From: Mycolicibacter engbaekii
GTDB taxonomy: Bacteria > Actinomycetota > Actinomycetes > Mycobacteriales > Mycobacteriaceae
Length of the DNA: 63,156 nucleotides
Assembly (NCBI RefSeq): GCF_002101585.1
Contig: NZ_LQOT01000009.1
Span: 1-63,156 of the forward strand
Direction: 5' to 3'
A model generated the notes under the pieces. The model was not told the DNA's origin, ran no database searches, and was given only the letters and a program-made list of their open reading frames with translations. Shown in pieces: positions 1 to 7,824 of this stretch; position 1 is the first letter of the stretch; each line of letters opens with the position of its first letter. Position numbers and translations under genes: made by a program.

Positions 1-428
1 CGCGGCACTGACCGCCTGAACCATCACAACGAAGAATCACACGACGACGTCGTACACCACGTCAAAGGACTTGACCCAGCTTGACGGTGGGCTGGCCCAT
101 CGACAGGGCACCGTCTTCGGCAAAGCCTATCGAGAGGTTGCCAATCTGTAAGTCCCCCGATGGTTCGTACGCCCCGCGACATTTTGGGCTGCTCGTCTGG
201 CACATCACAAAGTCTTCCAGCGTGTCAACGTCGGTGCGCACATCATCTCTGGGACACGCCGAGGGGATTCATGCCGGGGCACGCTCGGAATCAAGGTTGG
301 CCAGACGAGCATGCAAGGCGGTCATTGGCACATTCTGCACCGCCGAGACCGCGGTGGTGGACAAGCCCGTCGAGGTCGATCCGCACGCCGGCCACGGTCA
401 CGCGCACTAGACGCGGAGCCACGCGAAG
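1..428. other. Gene-free left end with decayed coding traces
   Basis: No intact gene can be supported here. On the + strand one frame reads a tail ending at the TAA at 149-151, and two other frames overlap around 220-410. One of these contains a GGHWH motif near 318-332; another ends in a His-rich tail (HAGHGHAH) just before the TAG at 408-410. The switch of plausible reading frame, the short open stretches and the terminator directly downstream suggest remnants of one or two metal-binding or secreted protein genes. I do not recognise a family, and a chance reading is possible. Confidence 0.3.
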
Positions 429-449
429 CGCCCCCGGCGGGGGCGTTTT
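429..449 (+). terminator. Rho-independent terminator-like hairpin
   Basis: A 7-bp GC stem (CGCCCCC at 429-435 pairing with GGGGGCG at 439-445) with a 3-nt loop is followed by TTTT. It lies just after the decayed coding region and would end any transcript coming from the left of the window. Confidence 0.6.
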
Positions 450-587
450 CGTTCGGCCTGCGTGAGCCGGCCGGTACATGATCGCGGCTCGTGCTGGCGT
501 GCCGAAGACGTTCGCTGGCAGGATCGAGACGTCCCAAGCTGCGCGAGCACGCGATCACCGCAGCGGCAATCGAGTGAGGTCGACGCG

Positions 588-1382
588 ATGGAAGAACCGC
601 TGCTCTTGCAACACCGCGATGATCGCGGCGTCGTGACAGTGACCCTGAACCGCCCGCAGTCCTTCAACGCGCTCTCGGAGGCGATGCTCGCCGCCCTGGC
701 CGAATCCGTTGCGGCGCTTGGCAACGACGCGGCGGTTCGCGCGGTCGTGCTTGGGGCATCCGGCAAAGCCTTCTGCGCCGGCCACGACCTGAAGGAGATG
801 CGGGCCGAGCCGTCGCTGGAGTACTACCAGCGCCTGTTCACACAGTGCACCGACGTGATGCTCGCGATCCAGCGGCTGCCTGTCCCGGTGATCGCGCGGG
901 TCCAGGGTCTGGCCACTGCTGCGGGTTGCCAGCTCGTCGCGATGTGCGATCTCGCGGTGGCCGGCCAGGACGCGCGCTTCGCGGTGAGCGGCATCAACGT
1001 CGGGCTCTTCTGCGCGACGCCGGGGGTGGCGCTCTCGCGCAACGTGCCACGAAAGACCGCCTTCGAAATGCTCGTCACCGGCGACTTCGTCACCGCTGAG
1101 CAGGCCCGCGTCATGGGGCTGGTCAACAAGGTGGCGGCACCCGAGGCGCTGGACGACGAGGTCGAGGCGCTGGTGGCCGGAATCGTCGCGAAGCCGGCTG
1201 CCGCCATCGCCATGGGGAAGGCCTTGTTCTACCGCCAGGTCGAAACCGGCATCGAGTCGGCCTATGCCGACGCGGCCGCGACGATGGCCCGCAACATGAT
1301 GGATCCGAGCGCGCTCGAGGGCGTCGCGGCCTTCATCGAGAAACGCCCGCCCAACTGGCCGGTGCAGGCGCCCAAGACATAG
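588..1382 (+). CDS. Crotonase-family protein (ECHDC3-like), catalytic glutamates absent
   Basis: This 264-residue protein has the crotonase fold signature: the oxyanion-hole segments CAGHD (63-67) and GLATAAGC (107-114), and the C-terminal trimerisation helices. Aligned by eye to mitochondrial enoyl-CoA hydratase, the two catalytic glutamates are replaced by Gln115 and Gly135, and the segment reads SGINVG instead of QPEILLG. It is therefore probably not a classical hydratase; it resembles the ECHDC3-type branch, whose reaction is unsettled. The ATG at 588 is preferred over upstream in-frame starts because GTGAGG lies 7 nt upstream and the family begins here. It stands alone between a terminator and a minus-strand gene. 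CoA-ester binding is inferred; the substrate is unknown. Confidence 0.85.
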   Translation: MEEPLLLQHRDDRGVVTVTLNRPQSFNALSEAMLAALAESVAALGNDAAVRAVVLGASGKAFCAGHDLKEMRAEPSLEYYQRLFTQCTDVMLAIQRLPVPVIARVQGLATAAGCQLVAMCDLAVAGQDARFAVSGINVGLFCATPGVALSRNVPRKTAFEMLVTGDFVTAEQARVMGLVNKVAAPEALDDEVEALVAGIVAKPAAAIAMGKALFYRQVETGIESAYADAAATMARNMMDPSALEGVAAFIEKRPPNWPVQAPKT

Positions 1383-1419
1383 CCCGGTCGGCGGGCACAG
1401 CGGGTTGGCGCGAGTACAA

Positions 1420-1650
1420 CTAACGCCCGTAGGGGCCGAATCGGCTGAGGCAGGGATCGAACACGTCGATCCACCCGGCACCCGGGCAGTACTGCTCGAC
1501 CAGGTGGGGACCGTCGCCGTCGGGCACCAGCCGACACTGGCGCACCGACGGCATGATGCAGTCGGATCCGTAACCCGGCGCTGCCCAAGCGGGCGGTGCG
1601 AAGACCGCCACGACCACACCGACCGCCGCGAGGATGGCGCCTACGTTCAC
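1420..1650 (-). CDS. Small secreted protein, unknown function
   Basis: A 76-residue protein with a clear signal peptide: hydrophobic core from about residue 5 to 18 and a cleavage site after AWA (about residue 23). The mature part of about 53 residues has four cysteines, so two disulfides are possible, and is rich in Gly, Pro and Tyr. Such short Cys-containing exported proteins are common in mycobacteria and mostly uncharacterised. It is convergent with the crotonase gene (37 bp apart) and divergent from the cyclase gene. I do not recognise the family. The signal peptide and position make a real gene likely, but no function can be given. Confidence 0.6.
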   Translation of the reverse strand: MNVGAILAAVGVVVAVFAPPAWAAPGYGSDCIMPSVRQCRLVPDGDGPHLVEQYCPGAGWIDVFDPCLSRFGPYGR

Positions 1651-1777
1651 GGCAGGGCCTTTGCGGAGTCCATCAGTTGCCGTTCTCCTTCGGTTTCATC
1701 GCTCTCGGCGGGGATTAAACCGCGCCGTACCGACAGCACGCCGGTCACGGCCACCGGCACCGGATGGTTCGCGGCTG

Positions 1778-1806
1778 CTGACCTGCGGCCGCGCAGCCAC
1801 TAGCGT
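1778..1806 (+). promoter_or_regulatory. Promoter of the cyclase gene, predicted leaderless
   Basis: CTGACC (1778-1783) and TAGCGT (1801-1806) are separated by 17 nt and match SigA-type -35 and -10 elements. The -10 ends 8 nt before the ATG at 1815, so transcription would start at or next to the start codon. No Shine-Dalgarno is present, which agrees with a leaderless mRNA. Confidence 0.55.
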
Positions 1807-1814
1807 CGCTGAAC

Positions 1815-3359
1815 ATGGACGCCGTCTGGCAGTGGGTGTGGGACCGATTCAGAGCGCATTACTCCTGGGCGGTACTCGCTGTCGGGATCCCGATTTCGCT
1901 GCCGTCCTACCTTCTCTGGTCGTGCCTGATCGTCGCGGTGGAGCAGTCCCACAAGTACGTCGAAGCGGCCGTCCTCACCACGGTTGCCGTGCCGTTGCTG
2001 GCCTATCTGAACACCCTCCCCGGCCTGGGTTGGAGTGGTGTGCTGGATCGATGGGCTGCCGGCCGCGATGTCGATCCGGCCAGGGCGCTGGCTGCCACCT
2101 ACGCCTGGACCCGGGGAGCGGTCGCCCGAATGGTGGTGGGCAACGGGGTGTGCGTGGGCCTGTTATCCGTCGGCGTTGCGGCGGTCGCTGAAGCGACGGG
2201 GTGGCGCCTGGCGCAATACGGGATTCTGGGCGCGTTCGTGGGTGTGGCCATGGGGCTGAGCGCGATGCACAGTCTGGCCGAGGCGACGGTCCGGCCGGCC
2301 AGGCTGGCCATCGCCGGTGACACCGATATCGGCGACTCGCTGCCTCGCTCGCGTCCGACCTTCGCTGCGTGGTCAAACGTATTCGTCATCGCGATCGTGT
2401 TCCTTTTCGCCGTTGACGGTGCAATGCTGGCGGCCGCATTCGATCGAGCACGTGAGCATCCGCTTCTCCCGGTTGCGATCGCGGGTGCGTTGACGCTGTG
2501 CTTTGCCGTGCCGATCAGCATCGGCACCAGTTTCTTGCCGTCCCTGCGGCCGATTCGTGACCTCGCCGAAGGGACCGAACGCGTTGCTGCCGGCGACTAC
2601 AGCCGACGTCTGCCGGTGGTGCAAGACGACGACCTCGGGGCGCTGGCGGCGTCATTCAACCGAATGCAGGCGGGTTTGGCTGAGCGGCAACGACTTCAGG
2701 CCGCTTTCGGCACATACGTCGACCCCGCCCTGGCGGCTCGGCTGCTCGAACAGGGTGACGACGTATTCACCGGTGAGCGTCGCGAGGTGACGGTGATGTT
2801 CGTCGACATTCGTGACTTCACGCCGTTCGCCGAGGCGAATACCGCCGAGGACACCGTCGCGCGCCTCAACGCCCTGTTCGAGATCGTGGTGCCCGCCGTC
2901 GTGGACGCCGGCGGGCACGTGAACAAGTTTCTTGGCGACGGCGCGCTGGCCGTCTTCGGTGCGCCCAACGACCTTGCCGATCACGCCGACGCCGCGCTGG
3001 GGGCGGCGCTGTCGATTCATCGCCTGGTGGCCGAGCGCTTCGGCGCCACGCTGCGGATCGGCATCGGCATCAACACCGGCCAGGTGATCGCCGGCACGAT
3101 CGGCGGTGGCGGCAAGCTGGAGTTCACCCTGATCGGCGACACCGTCAATGTCGCAGCCCGCGTCGAGCAGCTCACCAAGACCACCGGTGATGCCATCCTG
3201 TTGACGCAGCAGACCGTCGACGCCTTGGTGCGACCGCACGGACTTGCCGACCGTGGGGCTTACGCGCTGAAGGGCAGGTCCGCCCCCACAACGGTCTTCG
3301 GTGCTGGTCCGATGGGATCAGCGGGCGAAGTGGGACGCGGTTCTTCTCCGCGACGGTGA
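1815..3359 (+). CDS. Membrane adenylate/guanylate cyclase, 6TM-HAMP-CHD
   Basis: This 514-residue class III nucleotide cyclase belongs to the mycobacterial group typified by Rv1318c-Rv1320c and Rv3645. It has about six membrane segments (near 17-40, 51-68, 105-125, 135-155, 188-208, 218-238), a HAMP linker (about 240-292) and a C-terminal catalytic domain (about 325-470). The catalytic residues are complete: metal-binding Asp331 and Asp375, substrate-specifying Lys371 and Asp442 (favouring ATP), and transition-state Asn445 and Arg449. It should make cAMP on the cytoplasmic face. Its 3' end is followed within 100 bp by the diiron protein gene on the same strand, so the two may be co-transcribed. 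The short C-terminal extension is unremarkable. Confidence 0.93.
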   Translation: MDAVWQWVWDRFRAHYSWAVLAVGIPISLPSYLLWSCLIVAVEQSHKYVEAAVLTTVAVPLLAYLNTLPGLGWSGVLDRWAAGRDVDPARALAATYAWTRGAVARMVVGNGVCVGLLSVGVAAVAEATGWRLAQYGILGAFVGVAMGLSAMHSLAEATVRPARLAIAGDTDIGDSLPRSRPTFAAWSNVFVIAIVFLFAVDGAMLAAAFDRAREHPLLPVAIAGALTLCFAVPISIGTSFLPSLRPIRDLAEGTERVAAGDYSRRLPVVQDDDLGALAASFNRMQAGLAERQRLQAAFGTYVDPALAARLLEQGDDVFTGERREVTVMFVDIRDFTPFAEANTAEDTVARLNALFEIVVPAVVDAGGHVNKFLGDGALAVFGAPNDLADHADAALGAALSIHRLVAERFGATLRIGIGINTGQVIAGTIGGGGKLEFTLIGDTVNVAARVEQLTKTTGDAILLTQQTVDALVRPHGLADRGAYALKGRSAPTTVFGAGPMGSAGEVGRGSSPRR

Positions 3360-3456
3360 CTGCGACGACGGGCCGCCGACGCGTGCCTTGACGCCCCGCC
3401 CCGGTGAGGCGCAGTGTGATATCCGTCATAAGACGACGGCTGAAGGCGGCAAGCTC

Positions 3457-4557
3457 ATGACCACCAGGGATAAGTACACGACGGTGCCCGAACCCTATTC
3501 GTGGCAGGTCGCCAGCGCCGGCGACGCGTGCTTCACGTGGGAATACGACGAGGGGCGGTCACGGCTCCTGTCGCTGTACCAGAAGGGCAAGGACAAGCAG
3601 TGGGATGCCCAGTCGCGCATCGACTGGAACCAAGACGTCGACCCGCTGAATCCGCTCGGGTTGCCTGACGACTTCCATCCGCTGTTCGGCAGCCCCATGT
3701 GGGACGCCGCAGACGAGGCGCGTCGCGCCGAGATGCGTCAGCACCACCAGTCCTGGCAGTTCTCGCAGTTTCTGCACGGCGAGCAGGGCGCGATGGTGTG
3801 CGCAGCCAAGATCGTCGAGGTCGTTCCGGACTTGGATGCGAAGTTCTACGCGGCCACCCAAACCATGGATGAGGCCCGGCACGTCGAGGCCTTCTCCCGA
3901 TTCTTGCAGGACAAGGCCGAGATGGTCTACCCGATCAACACGCACCTGACCGCCCTGCTGGACGACACGTTGCACGATTCACGTTGGGACATGCCCTATC
4001 TGGGCATGCAAGTCCTCATCGAGGGGCTTGCGCTGGCCGCGTTCGGCGTGCTGCGTGACGTGTCGGCGGAGGGCTCGCTGGCCAAGCAGATATTGGCCTA
4101 CGTGATGCAGGATGAGGCACGCCATGTCGCCTTCGGCCGGATCTCGCTGAAGGACTACTACGCTGCGCTGACCGAGGCAGAACGCGACGAGCGCGAAGAG
4201 TTCGTGGTGGACGCGTGCTACCTGATGCGCGACCGGTTCCGCGGTGAAGAGGTGTTCGAAACCCTGGGCCTGAACGTCAAGGAGTGCGCCGAGTGGGTCG
4301 ACGCGTCACCGTTGATGATCCAGTTCCGCTCACATCTGTTCAGCCGGATCGTGCCGATCGTCAAGGACATCGGGTTGTGGGGCCCCAAGGTGCAGAGGGC
4401 GTTCCGGGACATGGGTGTGCTCGACATGGCCGGATTCGACATCGACGCGCTGATGAAGGCCGACGAGGACCAGGCCGAGGCCCTCGACAGGGCGCATGCC
4501 GAAATGGCCGAGCGGGCCGTCGAGGTCGACGAGGTGATCGCCGCGGGCGCGGGCTGA
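3457..4557 (+). CDS. Ferritin-like diiron oxygenase/reductase family protein
   Basis: This 366-residue protein has the complete carboxylate-bridged diiron set of the ferritin-like superfamily: Glu109, Glu139-x2-His142, Glu189 and Glu220-x2-His223. Family members include ribonucleotide-reductase-like R2lox proteins and arylamine N-oxygenases; the sequence does not decide the reaction. It is probably cytosolic. The ATG at 3457 is chosen because the family region starts soon after it and GAAGG lies about 10 nt upstream; the open frame extends further 5' but overlaps the cyclase. It follows the cyclase on the same strand and converges on the TetR gene, with only 2 bp between the stop codons. Confidence 0.8.
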   Translation: MTTRDKYTTVPEPYSWQVASAGDACFTWEYDEGRSRLLSLYQKGKDKQWDAQSRIDWNQDVDPLNPLGLPDDFHPLFGSPMWDAADEARRAEMRQHHQSWQFSQFLHGEQGAMVCAAKIVEVVPDLDAKFYAATQTMDEARHVEAFSRFLQDKAEMVYPINTHLTALLDDTLHDSRWDMPYLGMQVLIEGLALAAFGVLRDVSAEGSLAKQILAYVMQDEARHVAFGRISLKDYYAALTEAERDEREEFVVDACYLMRDRFRGEEVFETLGLNVKECAEWVDASPLMIQFRSHLFSRIVPIVKDIGLWGPKVQRAFRDMGVLDMAGFDIDALMKADEDQAEALDRAHAEMAERAVEVDEVIAAGAG

Positions 4558-4559
4558 CC

Positions 4560-5186
4560 CTAGCCGGAACTGGCCAGTAGGCCGGTCGAGGCGAACTTCA
4601 GGCCGGCGCGCAGCTCGTCGAGCGAGATGGGATCGTCGGACTCGATGTAGCGCATCGTGGTCGCGACGGCCATGTTGAAGAACAGCCAGGCCAGCGCGCT
4701 CGGGCTCAGTTCGCCGCGGTAGTGGCTGCGGTAGTGGCTCATGTGCAGGGTGGTCATCGCCAGCAGGGTGGCGTTGAGCCCGGAGACGTTCGCGAAGGCC
4801 CGCAGGTTGTCGGGCCGCTGGGCCAGATAGCGGATCAGCCGGCGGTTGGCGATCGTGTAGTCGATGAGGATGTCGATCGAGGCTTCCATCGCCGCGGCCG
4901 GCCGGTCCAGGGTGATCGCCCGGAGCATGCCCTCGATCGCGGGTGCCTGTTCGGCGGCCAGCCGCTCCACCGCGGCATCGATGATCTGCTCTTTGTTCGC
5001 GAAGTACTGGTAGATCGAGCCCTTGCTGACATCAGCCGTCTCGGCGATCAGGTTGGTGGTGATCTCCTCGGGCGGATGACGGTGCAGCAGGGCGGTCGTC
5101 GACGCCACTATTTTTGCGACCATCTCACGGGAGCGTGCCTGCTGCGGGGATTTGCGACGCTTTGAACTGGGATTATTTGGGTTCAC
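4560..5186 (-). CDS. TetR-family transcriptional regulator
   Basis: This 208-residue protein has an N-terminal TetR helix-turn-helix (about residues 20-65, with the typical KGSIYQYFANKE recognition helix and capping motif) followed by a helical ligand domain. The GTG at 5186 is preferred because AGGA lies about 8 nt upstream and this gives normal family length; longer in-frame starts would overlap the divergent gene's promoter. It is divergent from an MpaB-family gene 82 bp away and probably represses it and itself, the usual arrangement for this family. The ligand is unknown. A second TetR/MpaB pair occurs at 19521-20955. Confidence 0.88.
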   Translation of the reverse strand: MNPNNPSSKRRKSPQQARSREMVAKIVASTTALLHRHPPEEITTNLIAETADVSKGSIYQYFANKEQIIDAAVERLAAEQAPAIEGMLRAITLDRPAAAMEASIDILIDYTIANRRLIRYLAQRPDNLRAFANVSGLNATLLAMTTLHMSHYRSHYRGELSPSALAWLFFNMAVATTMRYIESDDPISLDELRAGLKFASTGLLASSG

Positions 5187-5218
5187 CGAAGTTCCTAACG
5201 CGACTTGTATGCGACCGT

Positions 5219-5228
5219 ATGTGCACAT
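5219..5228. promoter_or_regulatory. Candidate operator palindrome between tetR and mpaB
   Basis: A perfect 10-bp palindrome, ATGTGCACAT, lies in the 82-bp divergent interval between the TetR and MpaB genes, where an operator would be expected. A 10-bp palindrome alone is weak evidence. Confidence 0.3.
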
Positions 5229-5268
5229 TAGCGTCGGCGCGCCAGCACGTCGACGACAGGGGATGCCG

Positions 5269-6225
5269 ATGACCTCCACGCCCGATCTCCAGGCCGACCG
5301 GCCGGCAGCCGACCTCGAGGAGCGTGTGGAGATCGAGCTGGTTCCGCCGGATTCACTGGCCGCCGAGCACACCGGGCGCTGGACCTACCTGATTCTCGAG
5401 GGCGCGGCGTTCATGATGCAGGCCATGCATCCGATCATCGCCGAGGTCACCGGCCGCTATTCGGCGGCCTTCCACGGCGATTCGGCCGGCCGGGCGATCC
5501 GGTCTGTCGACTCGGTATTGCGCTGGACCTACGGCGGAACCGAGGCCAGGGCCGAAGGGGACCGGGTCCGGGCGCTGCACAAGCCGATCACCATGAAAAG
5601 CGCCGAAACCGGCAAGCAGATCAGCGCCTTGAACCCGGAGGCCTATCAGTGGGTGATCGCCACCGCCTACATCATCAACGCCCAGGCAGGCCGCTTATTG
5701 ATCGGCCGCGAGTTCACCGACGCCGAAAAGGATGAACTGCTGCGCGACAACCGCAGGTTGGCACGGCTGCTACACGTGCCAATGCAGGGTTACCCCGAGT
5801 CGCAGCGGGAAATGGCCGATTACTTCGAGCGCATGGTCGAGCGATTGCGCGCTACGCCCGAGGCGCTGCGTTTGCTCGCCGACATGCAGGCCGGTGCCCC
5901 CGAGCTGCCCCCGACGGTGCCGAAATTGGTGGCACCGCTGATTCGAGCCGCACTGCGGCCCGTGATGCGGTTCAACTACCTGTCGGTGGTCGGGCTGCTG
6001 GACCCGCGGCTGCGCGCGAAGCTCGGTGTCGGCTGGAGCCCGGCAGAAGAGCGCAAACTCACCCGTATCTACACCGTCATTCGGATCGCCTACCGCGTGC
6101 TGCCCGACCGCCTCACCTACTTCCCCCTGGCCTATCACGCCCGCAAACACCACCAGTGCCTGGAGAAGATGAAGCAGCGCCAGGAGAAGTCCTTCGCCTA
6201 CCACCTGCCCAAGGCAGCCGAGTAA
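5269..6225 (+). CDS. MpaB/DUF2236 family oxygenase
   Basis: This 318-residue protein belongs to the DUF2236/MpaB family, related to the latex-clearing rubber oxygenases that bind b-type haem. The family signature is visible in an N-terminal GRWTYLILEG...MHPIIAEV segment, central NPEAYQWV, and a C-terminal His-rich region (AYHARKHHQ). Substrates of most mycobacterial members are unknown; lipid or isoprenoid oxidation is an inference from the rubber oxygenases. Of two in-frame ATGs, 5269 is preferred because AGGGG sits 6-7 nt upstream, whereas the ATG at 5263 would be too close. It is divergent from the TetR gene that probably controls it. The next 220 bp contain an AT-rich patch rather than a gene. 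Confidence 0.82.
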   Translation: MTSTPDLQADRPAADLEERVEIELVPPDSLAAEHTGRWTYLILEGAAFMMQAMHPIIAEVTGRYSAAFHGDSAGRAIRSVDSVLRWTYGGTEARAEGDRVRALHKPITMKSAETGKQISALNPEAYQWVIATAYIINAQAGRLLIGREFTDAEKDELLRDNRRLARLLHVPMQGYPESQREMADYFERMVERLRATPEALRLLADMQAGAPELPPTVPKLVAPLIRAALRPVMRFNYLSVVGLLDPRLRAKLGVGWSPAEERKLTRIYTVIRIAYRVLPDRLTYFPLAYHARKHHQCLEKMKQRQEKSFAYHLPKAAE

Positions 6226-6307
6226 CTGCGCGGACACTGCTGAGGCCGTCCGGCGACAGCTCCCGCAGGACGTCCTTGTTAACGCCGCACCCGGGACGGC
6301 GAATGCA

Positions 6308-6336
6308 TTGCATTGATTATCAATTTATTTTTTGGC
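6308..6336. promoter_or_regulatory. AT-rich patch with 13-bp palindrome
   Basis: The 220-bp gap 6226-6445 is otherwise GC-rich. It contains an AT-rich stretch with the perfect palindrome ATTGAT-T-ATCAAT at 6312-6324, followed by a T-rich run. It lies about 120 bp upstream of the glsB-like gene and may be a regulator site or promoter UP element. No regulator can be named. Confidence 0.35.
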
Positions 6337-6445
6337 CCGGTACGACGCACTCATGTGACCGGCGATTAGCCGCCGACGAAATGGGGTATCAATCCACCGC
6401 GGCGCCGACCACGGCGGCGCTCACGGTGTTGAAAAGGAGATCACC

Positions 6446-6745
6446 ATGGACGCAATGGCGGCCACCGAATTCCTGGCACGTTCCACAACGTTGACCAGTG
6501 TGGGGTGGATCGGCTATATCGTGATCGGCGCTATTGCCGGCTGGATCGCGGGCATTGTGATGAAAACCAAGTATGGCCTGCTCACCGATGTGGTCGTGGG
6601 TGTCGTGGGAGCCCTGATCGGCGGATTCCTGCTCAGTTTCGTCGTCGACACCGCGAGCGGCGGCTGGTGGTTCACCTTGTTCACCGCGGTCCTCGGAGCG
6701 ATCATTCTGCTCTGGCTGCTGCGGCTCTTCGGGCGCGAGGCGTAA
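6446..6745 (+). CDS. GlsB/YeaQ/YmgE-family stress membrane protein
   Basis: This 99-residue integral membrane protein belongs to the transglycosylase-associated (GlsB/YeaQ/YmgE) family: three Gly-rich membrane spans (about 24-42, 49-70, 76-95) with the GAIAGWIAG and GALIGGF signatures. Members are small stress-induced inner-membrane proteins with no established reaction. The start is supported by an excellent Shine-Dalgarno (AAGGAGATCACC before the ATG). It is the first gene of a likely two-gene operon with the lipoprotein gene 9 bp downstream. The N-terminal 22 residues before the first span are longer than in many homologues. Confidence 0.88.
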   Translation: MDAMAATEFLARSTTLTSVGWIGYIVIGAIAGWIAGIVMKTKYGLLTDVVVGVVGALIGGFLLSFVVDTASGGWWFTLFTAVLGAIILLWLLRLFGREA

Positions 6746-6754
6746 GGAGCCGCC

Positions 6755-7036
6755 ATGATGAAAAACGTTGCGTTGGCAGCCCTTGCGCTGGGAGTCATGT
6801 TCTCCGGTGCGTGCTCGGCCTCCGAGGTGATCAACACCGGCGGCGACACCCGATGCAAGGACTTCGTCGATCACGACGAGAAGAAGCAGGACGACGAGAT
6901 CACCAAGATGCTCAAAGACCGCAGCGGCACCGATCCGGCCACGCTGGAGGTCTCGGCAACGCGGCTGTCGGTGTCGACCTACTGCAAGACCCTGGGCAAG
7001 CCGGACAGCAAAATATCCGAGGCGCCGCACGGCTGA
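6755..7036 (+). CDS. Putative HdeA-like lipoprotein
   Basis: A 93-residue exported protein with a lipoprotein signal peptide: hydrophobic core at residues 4-16 and lipobox SGAC with the lipidated Cys20. The mature domain has two further cysteines (Cys34 and Cys77), many charged residues and a TRCKDFVDHDE segment. This recalls the acid-stress chaperone HdeA, which has one disulfide; the assignment is tentative. A strong Shine-Dalgarno (AAGGAG, 7 nt from the ATG) supports the start. It follows the GlsB-like gene closely, and a strong terminator begins 5 bp after its stop, so the pair forms a compact stress operon. Confidence 0.75.
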   Translation: MMKNVALAALALGVMFSGACSASEVINTGGDTRCKDFVDHDEKKQDDEITKMLKDRSGTDPATLEVSATRLSVSTYCKTLGKPDSKISEAPHG

Positions 7037-7041
7037 GCTGA

Positions 7042-7090
7042 CGTTTGCACCACACGGCACGGTAATTGCGCCGTGTGGTGCGAACGTTTT
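7042..7090 (+). terminator. Strong intrinsic terminator after the glsB-lipoprotein pair
   Basis: The arms at 7042-7058 and 7070-7086 pair over 17 bp with one G-U wobble. An 11-nt loop separates them and TTTT follows at 7087-7090. It lies immediately after the lipoprotein stop codon. Confidence 0.85.
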
Positions 7091-7192
7091 GGCCGGTGCC
7101 GTCGCGGCGGGCCGCGTCGCGACGACGTGCGCGCGGGGCGGTACCCGCTTCGCCGAGACGCGACCGGTTCACCCGCACTACCGGGGGGCGAA

Positions 7193-7217
7193 CAGCCCCC
7201 GGGAAATCCGGGGGCTG
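7193..7217 (-). terminator. Hairpin downstream of whiB3
   Basis: A perfect 10-bp stem, CAGCCCCCGG with CCGGGGGCTG, and loop GAAAT lies about 57 bp past the whiB3 stop codon. No clear U-tract follows on the minus strand, so it is a terminator or 3'-end stabiliser at moderate confidence. Confidence 0.45.
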
Positions 7218-7273
7218 CTCGGGGATACCCACGGGCCGCGGACGTGAGGCCGCCGCACCGGTTGGGGAAGTAG

Positions 7274-7564
7274 TTAGCCGCTGGGCCGCAAGTTGCAGCG
7301 CAACGCCGCGTGCCGCTCGGCTTCGGACATGCCGCCCCAGATGCCATAGGGTTCGCCCACGGCGAGCGCGTGCGCGCGGCACTGCTCGAGCACCGGACAA
7401 GCGCGGCACCACTTTTTGGCATTCTGTTCCCGCTGTGCCCGCGCACGGCCCCGTTCTCCGTCGGGCGGGAAGAACACCGAGGAGTCGACTCCCCGACATG
7501 CGCCGCGGAGCTGCCAATCCCAGACGTCCGCGTTGCGGCCGGGCAACTGCTCAACCTGTGGCAT
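7274..7564 (-). CDS. whiB3: WhiB3-like redox-sensing Fe-S transcription factor
   Basis: This 96-residue Wbl protein has the four cluster cysteines Cys23, Cys53, Cys56 and Cys62 (C-x29-C-x2-C-x5-C), the beta-turn GIWGG (74-78) and a basic C-terminus. The N-terminus (MPQ.EQLPG.NAD.W.WQL) and the GERGRA.AQREQ segment match Mtb WhiB3 closely, and the neighbours match Rv3415c and Rv3412, so the orthologue call is firm. WhiB3 binds a redox-sensitive 4Fe-4S cluster and controls lipid and redox genes together with the primary sigma factor. A Shine-Dalgarno (GGAGAGG) precedes the ATG. The C-terminal tail differs from Mtb and carries an extra Cys90. It is divergent from the Rv3415c-like gene across 260 bp. 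Confidence 0.93.
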   Translation of the reverse strand: MPQVEQLPGRNADVWDWQLRGACRGVDSSVFFPPDGERGRARAQREQNAKKWCRACPVLEQCRAHALAVGEPYGIWGGMSEAERHAALRCNLRPSG

Positions 7565-7824
7565 GGGGAACCCCTCTCCAAACGCTGGTCGGGCCGGGTC
7601 CAGCGACGGACGGCCTGGCGAGCGTTCTCTTCAGGTGCTGCGCGTAAAACAGCGCCGGCTGAATTCCGGCGCCGTGGGGACGGTAACGAAACGATCTGAA
7701 GTAATACCAACGCGAGGATTAAGAAAGGCTGGCCTAAAAGGGTGGACATTCCGTGAGAGTGGATGTTATTCCGTATTCTGTGGATTGGTGAAGCTATGTC
7801 ACCTGCGCGTAACGTCGCGCATCG
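7565..7824. promoter_or_regulatory. Divergent intergenic region whiB3 / Rv3415c-like
   Basis: These 260 bp separate two divergent genes and must contain both promoters. On the + strand TATTCT (7774-7779) is a plausible -10 for the downstream gene, giving a leader of about 40 nt. The whiB3 side carries its Shine-Dalgarno adjacent to the start. No further gene or repeat is seen. Confidence 0.4.

Noticed and set aside
5187..5268. A longer inverted repeat (CCTAACGC / TTAGCGTC) as the TetR operator
   Set aside because: The two pieces are not true reverse complements; only the short ATGTGCACAT palindrome holds.
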